Source: Cytobacillus dafuensis
GTDB lineage: Bacteria > Bacillota > Bacilli > Bacillales > Cytobacillaceae
Length of the DNA stretch: 64,000 nt
Reading direction: 5' to 3'
Assembly: GCF_007995155.1 (NCBI RefSeq)
Contig: NZ_CP042593.1
Coordinates: 972,001-1,036,000, forward strand
Under the pieces are notes generated by a model. The model made no database searches. It was not told the DNA's origin and worked only from the letters and a program-made list of their open reading frames with translations. Both the position numbers and the translations under genes were made by a program. Every line of letters begins with the position of its first letter. Within the stretch, counting starts at the first letter, position 1. This document shows, in pieces, positions 1-8,619 of this stretch.

Positions 1-1309
1 TGACGGCTCCCCCGATGGTTAGAGTCGCTTTCACAATCATCGGAGCAAGCGAGTTTGGAACAACATGTTGAAAAATAATTGATAGATTACTAGAACCAAG
101 TGCACGTGCGGAGTCAACATATTCATAATTTGATACCATCATTACATTTGCCCGCATCGTTCTTGCATAAGTAGGTATGGATCCTACGCTTAAGGCAAGA
201 ACAAGTGTCATTGTGTTAGAGCCAAAAGCAGCGATAATGACAATAGCCAATAGAATACCTGGAATTGCGTAAAGAATATCAAGTAATCGCATGATAATAT
301 TGTCTGTCCGCTGTCCATAGTAGCCGGAAATGGCTCCAAGAAAACCGCCTATAATAAATGGAATAGCGGTCGATAAAAATCCAACGATAAGTGAGATTCT
401 TGCTCCAAACACTATTCGTGAAAATAAATCTCTTCCAAAATTGTCTGTTCCAAGTGGATAAGCTAAGCTTGGTGCTTGAAGGATTGCGCTGTAATTATTC
501 TCAACCGCCATCCCGTAGTCAAATGTTAAGTAGCTGCAAATGGAAATGGAAAATACAAAGACGATAAAGAATAAACCAAGCATTGCTGTCATATTAGATG
601 CGATTTTCTCCCAAACCTTACGCCATTTCCCAACACTTGGACTATTCATGAATCGTTCATGCATAAGCATATTCCAGCCTAATACGAGCGCAAAGAGATT
701 GCCCGTTACTGCTGTGAGCAAAAGAGGGAATGCAAAGAATACTTTCCACCGAGCCCTTTGTTTACCTTTTCCATCCTTCGCAATAAGAAAAAATGATACA
801 AGTTGAAAAATGGCCATAACTAGCAATGCACCCATCGCTGGTAGAAACGTATCCGCAACATAAGGCTTAAATAAATTTAATGCTGATATAGCAATGATAC
901 AGATTTGAGTTAGCAGCATATATCCAGCAAAGGTATACTCAGGTGACTTTTCCGCTTTGACTAATTGAATGGCAAAGGTAAAGATAAAAATATTACCTGT
1001 CAAAATGCTCAACAGCTGAATAAGCCCAAGTTTCCTTGTTGAATTACGTATATAGCCTATGCCTTGAAGATCCTTTTTGATCATAAAGGTGATAAGTATC
1101 TGAATACATGTAAACAGGGCATAGGCAACAAATACACTAAATACAAAAGGCTTTATTGCTTTTCCTGAAAAATCTATGCTGCTTACCAGAAAAATAATTG
1201 TAAGTGCAAGCGATGTAATCCATGTGAAGCTTGCCTGTGTATACTCTGATGATAATTTCAGCGCGTGCTTCTTTATATAACTTTCCTTTTCCTTTAAGAT
1301 AGTTGCCAT
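1..1309 (-). CDS. OppC/DppC-type peptide ABC transporter permease, partial (3' end beyond window)
   Basis: The minus-strand frame is open from an ATG at 1309 (upstream AGGTGTAGGA) to the window edge, with no stop. The last ~200 residues read as the conserved OppC inner-membrane domain: a GTDNFGRDLFSRI motif, then the permease core with its EAA-type loop (SARALGSSNLSIIFQHVVPNS). It should form the import channel for peptides or similar solutes with the upstream OppB-like gene, which ends 14 bases earlier. Oddly, about 230 residues with several extra hydrophobic segments precede the usual domain, whereas most OppC proteins are about 300 residues in all. The substrate-binding protein is not in the window and may lie to the left. 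Confidence 0.88.
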   Translation of the reverse strand, partial: MATILKEKESYIKKHALKLSSEYTQASFTWITSLALTIIFLVSSIDFSGKAIKPFVFSVFVAYALFTCIQILITFMIKKDLQGIGYIRNSTRKLGLIQLLSILTGNIFIFTFAIQLVKAEKSPEYTFAGYMLLTQICIIAISALNLFKPYVADTFLPAMGALLVMAIFQLVSFFLIAKDGKGKQRARWKVFFAFPLLLTAVTGNLFALVLGWNMLMHERFMNSPSVGKWRKVWEKIASNMTAMLGLFFIVFVFSISICSYLTFDYGMAVENNYSAILQAPSLAYPLGTDNFGRDLFSRIVFGARISLIVGFLSTAIPFIIGGFLGAISGYYGQRTDNIIMRLLDILYAIPGILLAIVIIAAFGSNTMTLVLALSVGSIPTYARTMRANVMMVSNYEYVDSARALGSSNLSIIFQHVVPNSLAPMIVKATLTIGGAV

Positions 1310-1322
1310 TCCTACACCTGCT

Positions 1323-2783
1323 TTAATATTGTTTCATTTTTGAACGGATTCGTGGGTCAAAGAATGCATACAAAATGTCGATGAACAAATTGATTAATGA
1401 AATTGTAATAGCGATATAGACAACCCCGCCCATAATGCTAGGTATATCAGGAATAAACTGCTTATCCACGATATAACTCCCAATTCCGCTAATATTAAAT
1501 ACTTTTTCGGTAACTGCTGCACCGCCAAGCATTCCTCCAAACATCAAGCCAATTACGGTGATGACTGGAATCATGGCATTCCCGACAGCATGTTTCCATA
1601 GAACTTGCCGCTGAGTAAGCCCCTTTGCTTTTGCAGTAATAATATAATCTTCATTTATGACCTCAAGCGTCGATGACCTTGTCATACGAGCAATCGATGC
1701 AGTAAGTCCAGTTCCTAGTACGACGGCAGGCATAATAATAGAAAGCCAATTTTGAGGATTAAAGGTTGCCGGCAGCCATTGTAATTTAATAGAAAAATTT
1801 AAGATAAAGATAAGCCCCTGCCAAAAGTTCGGAATGGATAATCCTATCAGCGCAATAAACATAAAGGTATAATCAAAAAAAGAATTAGGCTTTGTCGCTG
1901 AAATAATTCCTATTGGTATGGCAATGATGATCGCCATTATTAGAGATATGACTGTTAATAAAAGTGTGATCGGGAATTTTCTTGCGATACTTGAGGCAAC
2001 CTCTTCATTTCCTGAAAAGGATGATCCTAAATCAAATGTGAAAATTCCTTTCAGCGCATTCCATAATTGAGTTAAATACGGCTGATCAAGTCCATAAAGA
2101 TGATTGAATGCCGCTATTTGTTCTTTTGTTGCCGTTTCACCGAGGATGTTTGCAGCAGGATCAAATGGCGACAAATACAAAATGGTAAAAACAAAAAAAG
2201 CAACACCGAGAATAACAAATAGACTCATAATAAGTCGTTCAAAAATATATTTCAAATATGGATTGCTATATAGTAGAATGAATAGATACATAGGCAAACC
2301 AGGAATGAAAGTTAAGAGCAAAAAAAGAGGGTTTGAGATTAAAGATTGAAAGGTTGCTTCATATGTAATCCTTTTCTCGTCCTTTGCCTCAAGTAGAGAG
2401 GCTACCTTTTCTTGTACGGTTTTTTGAAATTGTTCTTCTGCCCATTTCTCGGCTTGCAGCTCTATTTCCTTTTGATTTACCTTTTGGCCAAAGAAATTTT
2501 GCTTCCTTACCAATTGCACTTTAAGTTCAAGGATTAATTCATCCTTAAATCCAGTTGCTAGAAGTGCTTTCTTTGTTTCTTCTACTATTGTAGAATATGT
2601 ATCTTTTTTTCTTTGCTTCAGATAAAAAAGAAACACAACTAGGTGAACCGGGAAGCCAAGTATAAAGACTAACCATCTGTAAGAAGGGTGTGGCTGCATC
2701 TTGGTGTATGTACGTCTTATGATTTCGGAAAATTTAGACTTTTGATTCATTTTACTTGTTTTTATTACTTTTTCTACCTCCAA
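1323..2783 (-). CDS. OppB/DppB-type peptide ABC transporter permease with long N-terminal extension
   Basis: The C-terminal ~310 residues are a typical OppB/DppB permease: the amino-terminal segment with FDLGSSF, the binding-protein-dependent transport core, and an EAA loop around YIITAKAKGLTQRQVLWKHA. The preceding ~170 residues are unusual. They have a basic cytoplasmic start, a hydrophobic stretch near 35-55, a charged probably helical stretch (about 65-145) and another hydrophobic stretch. Start choice: a TTG at 2783 sits 8 bases after GGGAGG; the ATG just upstream leads straight to a stop. It is the first gene of the minus-strand permease pair and divergent from the ATPase gene, so the transporter subunits are made from two transcripts. 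The substrate is probably oligopeptides but is not defined by sequence. Confidence 0.9.
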   Translation of the reverse strand: MEVEKVIKTSKMNQKSKFSEIIRRTYTKMQPHPSYRWLVFILGFPVHLVVFLFYLKQRKKDTYSTIVEETKKALLATGFKDELILELKVQLVRKQNFFGQKVNQKEIELQAEKWAEEQFQKTVQEKVASLLEAKDEKRITYEATFQSLISNPLFLLLTFIPGLPMYLFILLYSNPYLKYIFERLIMSLFVILGVAFFVFTILYLSPFDPAANILGETATKEQIAAFNHLYGLDQPYLTQLWNALKGIFTFDLGSSFSGNEEVASSIARKFPITLLLTVISLIMAIIIAIPIGIISATKPNSFFDYTFMFIALIGLSIPNFWQGLIFILNFSIKLQWLPATFNPQNWLSIIMPAVVLGTGLTASIARMTRSSTLEVINEDYIITAKAKGLTQRQVLWKHAVGNAMIPVITVIGLMFGGMLGGAAVTEKVFNISGIGSYIVDKQFIPDIPSIMGGVVYIAITISLINLFIDILYAFFDPRIRSKMKQY

Positions 2784-2835
2784 ATCATTGGACCTCCCTT
2801 CAAATAAAATTGCATTATTCCGATCTGTATAGTAT

Positions 2836-2863
2836 ATTTTAATTCATATTATGAAAAAGTCAA
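2836..2863 (-). promoter_or_regulatory. Candidate sigma-A promoter for the permease operon
   Basis: On the minus strand TTGACT (2858-2863) is followed after 16 bases by TAAAAT (2836-2841), about 50 bases before the TTG start at 2783. The match is reasonable but the region is very AT-rich, so chance is possible. Confidence 0.35.
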
Positions 2864-2907
2864 TAAATAGTTGTTGAAAGATTTAGAATATATTCGATTA
2901 CTGGTAG

Positions 2908-4668
2908 GTGGGAGTTTTGGAACCGATTTTGAGAGTGAAAAATTTACGGGTATCATTTCTGTCTCGAGATGATGAATTTGAGGCTGTTCGCGGTGTTAGT
3001 TTTGAAGTGAAGAAGGGGGAAACTTTAGGGATCGTTGGAGAATCTGGAAGCGGCAAAAGTGTAACGGCCAGGTCCATTATGCGACTGCTCCCGTCTCCAC
3101 CCTCTTTTATGAAGGAAGGAGAAATTACCTTTTTAGGTGAAAACCTCAGCACGAAAACTGAGAAGGAGATGGAAAGCATTCGTGGTCGGGATATCGGAAT
3201 GATTTTCCAAGACCCAATGACATCATTGAATCCGACAATCAAAATAGGAAAGCAAATCGCGGAAAGCCTGATTAAGCATCAGAAATTATCGCAGAAAGAG
3301 GGCAAAGAAAAAGCAATTGACTTGCTTAAACTTGTTGGTATTCGTAACAGTGAAACGCGATACAATCAATACCCTCATGAGTTTTCAGGCGGAATGAGGC
3401 AAAGGGTTATGATCGCAATTGCTCTTGCTTGCCGGCCAACACTTTTAATTGCAGACGAACCGACAACAGCACTTGATGTGACGATACAGGCACAAATATT
3501 GAATTTGATGAAGGATATGCAGGAACGGTTCGGTACCTCGATCATCTTAATTACACATGACCTCGGTGTGGTAGCTGGTATGTGTGATAGAGTTGTCGTG
3601 ATGAAGGATGGAGAAATTGTAGAAACCGGAACAACTGAAGAGATTTTTGAAAATCCAAAGCATCCATATACATTGAAACTTTTAAATGCGCTGCCTCGTC
3701 TCGATGAGAACAAGAAGCCAAAGCCTGCACCGCTGATTCTGCCGGGTACGGATTATGACAAACCATTGCTTAAAGTTCGAGGACTGAAGCAATATTTTGA
3801 TATGGGGAAGGGGAATGTTTTAAAAGCGGTAGATAATATCAGCTTCCATATTCGACCGGGTGAAACTCTTGGACTTGTCGGGGAGTCAGGTTCTGGAAAG
3901 TCCACAACTGGGCGAGCGATTTTACGTCTACATGAACCGACAGGTGGAGATGTTTTATACCAAGGGATGGCAGTTAATCGGTTATCTCAAAGTGAAATGA
4001 AGATTATGCGCCGTCATATGCAAATGATTTTTCAAGACCCTTATGCGTCTCTAAATCCTAGGTTTAAAGTTCTTGATATTATTGGGCAAGCCTTAGATGT
4101 ACATAAATTAAGCGGGAGTAAGGCTGAACGGAAAAGGAGAGTGGAAGAGCTCCTTGAAATGGTAGGACTAGAGCCATCTCATGCACTGCGCTACCCACAT
4201 GAATTCTCTGGTGGACAGCGGCAACGCATCGGGATTGCACGCGCTCTTGCAGTGGAACCTAAATTCATCGTCTGTGACGAACCGCTGTCTGCTCTTGATG
4301 TATCCATTCAATCACAGGTCGTTAAGCTATTGGAGGATCTGCAGCATCGTCTCGGTCTAACTTATTTATTCATTGCCCATGACCTATCCATGGTGAAGCA
4401 TATTAGTGATCGGGTTGCAGTTATGTATGCAGGGAAGATTGTTGAGCTTGCTGAAAGTGAAGAGCTCTACTCGAATCCGCAGCATGAGTATACGAAAAAA
4501 TTACTCTCTGCCATTCCTATCCCTGATCCAAAGATAGAATCAATGAAGAAAAGAGTATTAATGGAGGAGCAAACAGATGAAGACAAGTATCACTTAAGTC
4601 AATCTGAGCTTGTTGAAGTATCTAAGGGGCATTGGGTCGCCATGCCGAAAGTCGCTGTCCATGTATAA
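2908..4668 (+). CDS. Fused OppD-OppF-type ABC transporter ATP-binding protein
   Basis: One 586-residue chain carries two complete ABC ATPase domains. Domain 1 (about 5-260) has Walker A GESGSGKS, signature FSGGMRQR and Walker B LLIADEP. Domain 2 (about 285-545) has Walker A GESGSGKS, signature FSGGQRQR and Walker B FIVCDEP. Each domain ends in the oligopeptide-transporter C-terminal extension (P-HPYT and P-HEYT motifs), which identifies the OppD/OppF class. It should power the divergent permease pair at 1-2783. The start is uncertain: GTG at 2908 or TTG at 2917, the latter better placed behind AGGTGGGA. A terminator hairpin follows 15 bases after the stop, so it is monocistronic. Confidence 0.93.
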   Translation: MGVLEPILRVKNLRVSFLSRDDEFEAVRGVSFEVKKGETLGIVGESGSGKSVTARSIMRLLPSPPSFMKEGEITFLGENLSTKTEKEMESIRGRDIGMIFQDPMTSLNPTIKIGKQIAESLIKHQKLSQKEGKEKAIDLLKLVGIRNSETRYNQYPHEFSGGMRQRVMIAIALACRPTLLIADEPTTALDVTIQAQILNLMKDMQERFGTSIILITHDLGVVAGMCDRVVVMKDGEIVETGTTEEIFENPKHPYTLKLLNALPRLDENKKPKPAPLILPGTDYDKPLLKVRGLKQYFDMGKGNVLKAVDNISFHIRPGETLGLVGESGSGKSTTGRAILRLHEPTGGDVLYQGMAVNRLSQSEMKIMRRHMQMIFQDPYASLNPRFKVLDIIGQALDVHKLSGSKAERKRRVEELLEMVGLEPSHALRYPHEFSGGQRQRIGIARALAVEPKFIVCDEPLSALDVSIQSQVVKLLEDLQHRLGLTYLFIAHDLSMVKHISDRVAVMYAGKIVELAESEELYSNPQHEYTKKLLSAIPIPDPKIESMKKRVLMEEQTDEDKYHLSQSELVEVSKGHWVAMPKVAVHV

Positions 4669-4680
4669 TGAATAAGATGA

Positions 4681-4716
4681 TGAACCGTTTCCGCTTTATG
4701 GAGGCGGTTTTTTATA
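4681..4716 (+). terminator. Rho-independent terminator after the ATPase gene
   Basis: A ten-pair stem (AACCGTTTCC with GGAGGCGGTT, two G-U pairs) with a seven-base loop is followed by a T run. Confidence 0.85.
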
Positions 4717-4762
4717 GGGTTTAATGCAAACGTTGGATGTTTAATTTCCTATTTTTAACTTA

Positions 4763-4884
4763 TTTGTGAACTTGGACAATAAAGTTGTGAACTCGGACAA
4801 TAAAACTGGAATTTGGACAATATATTTTTGGAACGGACAACATATCTCCAAAACGGACAATATATTTGATGTTTGGACAATAAG
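4763..4884. repeat. Six-unit GGACAATA tandem array, copy 1
   Basis: Six units of 20-21 bases follow each other without gaps (4763, 4784, 4805, 4825, 4845, 4865), each ending in a core close to GGACAATAWA. The variable 5' parts differ between units, but the same six-unit series recurs in the same order and orientation at 6001-6122. The 20-21 base period equals two helical turns, which would put every core on one face of the DNA. The pair of arrays brackets the NERD gene. Confidence 0.9.
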
Positions 4885-4972
4885 TGAAAAATTCAAATAA
4901 AGATTATTGAATTTTGAGAGGAAATAAACGAGGAATGAAGAATATTTTACTAAAATAAAAGGAGTGATGAAT

Positions 4973-5926
4973 TTGATTGTAAAAAAACGAGAAATTCCTA
5001 TAAAAATATTAGTACTTGAGGCTATACTTCGAAGACTGCACGAACATCATCCAAAGAGAACGATCATTGAGGAAGACTTGTCCAAATATAAGGCAGGATA
5101 TCAGGGTGAAAAAGCTCTTAATTATTATCTAAGCTTTCTTGATGAACAAAAATATTCTATTTTCCACGATCTTCGTCTTTGCAACGGAGAATACTATTTT
5201 CAAATCGATTCACTTATCCTCTCTACCGACTTTGCTCTGATTGTAGAAGTGAAAAATATAACAGGCACTTTGCTATTTGAACCAAATTTTAATCAATTAA
5301 TTAGAAGTATTGATGAGAAGGAAGAGGGATTTCCTAATCCACTATTACAAATCCAACGACAGCAGCTTCAACTGAGAAAATGGTTAGATAAGAAACGTCT
5401 AATTCATTTACCTATTGAAATTCTAATCATAAATAGCAATTCTTCAGCAATACTAAAGGGTAATCAGTATGTATCCAAATATGTTTGTAAAATTGACCGA
5501 TTATTAGAGAAAATCGCTACTCTTGAGAAGAAATATATTGTGGAAATATTAAATCCACAAGAAATGCGAAAATTGAGTAAGAGTATTTTAAAATATCATT
5601 CTCCTTTTGAAACGCAATCTTTCCTCCAAAAATATTCAATTCCCTCATCAGATATTATTACAGGTGTGCAGTGTCCTCAATGTAAAACTTTTCCGATGAA
5701 GTATTATAGAAGAAAGTGGTATTGTCCAAGGTGTCAAACGATTTCTAAAGTTGAACATATTAAAGCTACACAGGATTACTTCTATTTAATCAAAAATACT
5801 ATGTCAAATGCAGATTTCCGTCATTTTCTGCATATCCACTCGATTAGCTCCGCTTCAAAACTTCTTGAATCTATGGATTTGAAGAAAACGGGTGAAAAGA
5901 AGGGCAGGCTTTATCAAGCAAGGTAG
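4973..5926 (+). CDS. NERD-domain protein with C-terminal zinc ribbon
   Basis: The middle (about residues 45-165) matches the NERD (nuclease-related) domain: a conserved E-ALNYYLS segment, then DSLILSTDFALIVEVKN, the likely PD-(D/E)XK-like active-site strand with E followed by K. Near the C-terminus two CXXC pairs (CPQC and CPRC) 13 residues apart form a zinc ribbon. A DNA-related role is usual for the family, but no substrate is known. Start choice: TTG at 4973 lies 8 bases after AAGGAG; the ATG at 4967 is too close to that site. The gene stands alone between two GGACAATA arrays, which suggests gene and arrays form one unit. Base composition is more AT-rich than its neighbours. Confidence 0.85.
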   Translation: MIVKKREIPIKILVLEAILRRLHEHHPKRTIIEEDLSKYKAGYQGEKALNYYLSFLDEQKYSIFHDLRLCNGEYYFQIDSLILSTDFALIVEVKNITGTLLFEPNFNQLIRSIDEKEEGFPNPLLQIQRQQLQLRKWLDKKRLIHLPIEILIINSNSSAILKGNQYVSKYVCKIDRLLEKIATLEKKYIVEILNPQEMRKLSKSILKYHSPFETQSFLQKYSIPSSDIITGVQCPQCKTFPMKYYRRKWYCPRCQTISKVEHIKATQDYFYLIKNTMSNADFRHFLHIHSISSASKLLESMDLKKTGEKKGRLYQAR

Positions 5927-6000
5927 TATTTGATTTATATATAAGATCTATTCACTCACTTTCCTATGCTTGTCTACATTCCTCTTAAATTTAAGGGTAA

Positions 6001-6122
6001 TTTGTAAACTTAGACAATAAAGTTGTGAACTCGGACAATAAAACTGAAATTTGGACAATATATTTCTGGATCGGACAATAAATCTCCAAAACGGACAATA
6101 TATTTGATATTTGGACAATAAA
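6001..6122. repeat. Six-unit GGACAATA tandem array, copy 2
   Basis: This is a near-identical direct copy of the array at 4763-4884: units start at 6001, 6022, 6043, 6063, 6083 and 6103, with only a handful of substitutions over about 122 bases. Identity ends abruptly at both edges, so the array, not its flanks, is what is duplicated. A minus-strand reading frame crosses it (6010-6267) but is just a translation of the repeat and AT-rich sequence. Confidence 0.9.
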
Positions 6123-6190
6123 TATAGTTCAACACATTATATGGAAGGAAAAAGTTTAAATAAAAGTATATGATTATATTATAATAATAG

Positions 6191-6219
6191 AAGTCGGCCA
6201 AATGAATGCTGGCTTTTTT
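6191..6219 (+). terminator. Short hairpin with T run ahead of the permease gene
   Basis: AAGTCGGC (6191-6198) pairs with GCTGGCTT (6208-6215, two G-U pairs) and is followed by a T run. It may end transcription from the NERD gene or act as an attenuator for the permease 80 bases downstream. I saw no purine-riboswitch core here. Confidence 0.5.
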
Positions 6220-6300
6220 CTTTGTGAAAGGGGTTAGCGGTTCGAGGGAGTTATTTAATTTAAACATCGAGTGAAGGCTTAAAAGAAAGTGGTGATATAC

Positions 6301-7611
6301 ATGAACAAATGGTTTTCATCTATGACGATGTTATCTTCTGTTCAATGGTTATTTTTTATATTTGCAAATACCGTTATGGTTCCAATATCTGTAGCGAATG
6401 CATTTCATCTGCCTCCAGATACGATGGCGATGATGCTTAAAACTTCGCTGATATTTACTGGTCTAGCCTGTATTTTTCAAGGATGGAAAGGACATAGATA
6501 TCCTTTATTGGAAGGTCATTCCGGACTAATGTGGGGATTAATCTTAAATTTAGGGCTATCTGCGTCATCGCTCGGAATGAGCTACTCGGCGATTGGCGGG
6601 GGAATTGCGACAGGCATTTTATTGGCATGCTTCGTAACGATTATTCTTGCTGCTTTTAATGGCATCTCGTTATTACAATCTATCTTTAATCCAATGGTGA
6701 TGTCCGTTTATTTATTTCTATTAACCTTTCAGCTCGTATTGATTTTTTTCAAAGGGATGCTGAAAATTACAGAGCAGGGCACACTGGATATTCCAGTCAG
6801 CTTATTTTCAATTGGGATAGTCATATTTGTCAGCTTGCTTAAGTTAAAGGGAAGTACAACGATAAGCAACTTTTCCATATTAATAGGATTGATTGTCGGA
6901 TGGCTGTTCTATGATTTATTATTTGTGGATCAGCTTGAACAAACGGCTCAAGCGACGGGAATTACTTTTACATTATTTCCTTTAGGGAAACCTAATTTAG
7001 AATTCGGAATTATTACTGTTGCATTTTTTGCGGGGATTATGAATTTAAGCAATACGATCGCTTCGATTAGTGCAAGTGAAAAGCTTTTTCAAAAGGAAAC
7101 ATCACAGAAGCGATACCGACAATCCATTTTTATTACAAGTATTTTTTCTGTGATTGGGACAGGTTTCGGGCTTGTACCGTTTACACCGTATACATCTACA
7201 ATTGGATTTTTGCAAAGTACGAGAATTCTAGATAAGAAGCCCTTTTTTATTGGAGGAGCGCTTATCACATTGATCGGGCTTATTCCGGCACTAGGGTCAT
7301 TTTTGGCTTCCATGCCGATGACGGTTGGGAATGCAGTATTGTTTGTAGCCTACTTGCAGCTTTTCGGAACAGCTTTTAACAGTTTAAATGGAAAGGTATT
7401 TAATTCGAATACGATTTTTCGATTGGCTGCCCCTGTTTTGGTTGGAATAAGCCTAATGAATATTAATCCTTCTCTTTTCAAAGATTTACCAGTTCTGATA
7501 CAGCCATTTATTTCAAATGGATTGATCATGGGTGTGTTCATTTCGATTCTATTAGAGAAAATGGTTAATTGGTCGGCGTTTGAACAGCAGTTTGAGTTGA
7601 AGAATGGTTAA
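6301..7611 (+). CDS. Purine/pyrimidine permease (xanthine/uracil permease family, YwdJ-like)
   Basis: This is a ~437-residue polytopic membrane protein with roughly twelve hydrophobic segments. Residues such as PLLEGHSGLMWGL in the N-terminal third and the FGLVPFTPYTSTIGFL segment match the NCS2 nucleobase:cation symporter family, and the overall form resembles Bacillus YwdJ. It should import a purine or pyrimidine base with protons; the exact base cannot be read from sequence. Start choice: ATG at 6301 follows AAGTGGTGA; an in-frame GTG at 6289 lacks a site of its own. It is monocistronic, with a strong terminator directly after the stop. Confidence 0.87.
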   Translation: MNKWFSSMTMLSSVQWLFFIFANTVMVPISVANAFHLPPDTMAMMLKTSLIFTGLACIFQGWKGHRYPLLEGHSGLMWGLILNLGLSASSLGMSYSAIGGGIATGILLACFVTIILAAFNGISLLQSIFNPMVMSVYLFLLTFQLVLIFFKGMLKITEQGTLDIPVSLFSIGIVIFVSLLKLKGSTTISNFSILIGLIVGWLFYDLLFVDQLEQTAQATGITFTLFPLGKPNLEFGIITVAFFAGIMNLSNTIASISASEKLFQKETSQKRYRQSIFITSIFSVIGTGFGLVPFTPYTSTIGFLQSTRILDKKPFFIGGALITLIGLIPALGSFLASMPMTVGNAVLFVAYLQLFGTAFNSLNGKVFNSNTIFRLAAPVLVGISLMNINPSLFKDLPVLIQPFISNGLIMGVFISILLEKMVNWSAFEQQFELKNG

Positions 7612-7622
7612 AAAGGTAAAAG

Positions 7623-7653
7623 CCCTCTGCTTGGATAAGCAGGGGGTTTTTTT
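7623..7653 (+). terminator. Rho-independent terminator of the permease gene
   Basis: CCCTCTGCTT and AAGCAGGGGG form a ten-pair stem around GGAT (one G-U pair), followed by seven T residues. Confidence 0.92.
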
Positions 7654-7858
7654 GCTCGGATTTTAGCATTCGATGAATCCCTTTTTTATACCAATTTTTT
7701 TTAAAAAAATAGTTAACCTATTACTCCAAAATGATTAAAAAAAAATTCTATGTCAATACTTGTAGCTACTCAATTTATTGAGGTGAATTCCTTATTTTCA
7801 AAATGCATTTTCGTATTAAATCTACGTTAGATGTAGGTATAAAAAAGGAGGTCATTAC

Positions 7859-8608
7859 ATGTCAGAGAAAGAAAAAAACATTTCTAGACGTGACTTTTTG
7901 AAAACGTCTGGGATTGCAACTGGGACTTTAATTGGTGGTGGCCTGATTGGTGGCATCATTGGTTATGGGATGCCTAAAACAACAAAAGTTCCAGACAAAA
8001 AAACAGAGAAAACGAATCATAACTTAACAAGCCCGAAAGGAAGAATGTTTTTTACAAAAGATCGTGATTTTAATATTCTATCCCAAGCGACCGAACGAAT
8101 TTTTCCAAAAGATGACACAGGCCCAGGAGCTATCGAGCTTGGTGTTCCATATTTTATCGATAATCAGCTTGCAGGAAATTATGGAAGTAATGCTAGGGAA
8201 TACATGCAAGGACCATTCTTCGTAGGAGCACCAACACAAGGCTATCAAAGCTCTCAAACTCGTGCAGATGCATATACGCAAGGGGTTTCGATGCTCGAAA
8301 AGGAGGCACAATCGAGATATAAAAAGAGTTTTGTCGATCTCGAAGGTGAGCAAATGGATGCAATCCTTACTTCATTTGAAAAAGGTGAAGTAAAAATGAA
8401 CGGGCTTACGTCTGATTTTTTCTTTCGCATGCTAAGAGCTGCTACACTGCAAGGCGCATATGCTGATCCGATTTATAGTGGAAATAATAATATGGATGGA
8501 TGGAGAATGAAAAACTTCCCAGGAAATCAAATGTCCTATCTTAATGTAATAGATAGTAAAGAATTTCAGAAAATAGATCCTCAATCTTTAGCTAATATGA
8601 AGCATTAA
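7859..8608 (+). CDS. Gluconate 2-dehydrogenase subunit 3-like protein (small subunit of a GMC dehydrogenase), Tat signal
   Basis: Residues 9-15 are SRRDFLK, a textbook twin-arginine motif, followed by a glycine-rich hydrophobic stretch (about 18-35), so the protein is sent through Tat. The rest matches the gluconate 2-dehydrogenase subunit 3 family, which binds the flavoprotein subunit and carries it across the membrane. The 249-residue length is typical. The ATG at 7859 has an excellent AAAGGAGG seven bases ahead. It is the first gene of a run ending in tatC: the flavoprotein starts 11 bases after its stop. A membrane anchor by an uncleaved signal is possible. Confidence 0.9.
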   Translation: MSEKEKNISRRDFLKTSGIATGTLIGGGLIGGIIGYGMPKTTKVPDKKTEKTNHNLTSPKGRMFFTKDRDFNILSQATERIFPKDDTGPGAIELGVPYFIDNQLAGNYGSNAREYMQGPFFVGAPTQGYQSSQTRADAYTQGVSMLEKEAQSRYKKSFVDLEGEQMDAILTSFEKGEVKMNGLTSDFFFRMLRAATLQGAYADPIYSGNNNMDGWRMKNFPGNQMSYLNVIDSKEFQKIDPQSLANMKH

Positions 8609-8619
8609 AGGAGTACATT

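Noticed and set aside
540..806. Plus-strand 88-codon frame inside the first permease gene
   Set aside because: It is antisense to a permease frame that is open and conserved to the window edge.
4763..4884. CRISPR array
   Set aside because: Units are contiguous with no conserved-repeat and unique-spacer alternation, and there are no cas genes.
6010..6267. 85-codon minus-strand open frame over the GGACAATA array
   Set aside because: It is a translation of the repeat and of AT-rich flanks, with no ribosome binding site and low-complexity content.
6123..6300. Purine riboswitch before the nucleobase permease
   Set aside because: A small hairpin with T run is present, but the conserved purine-aptamer core could not be found.
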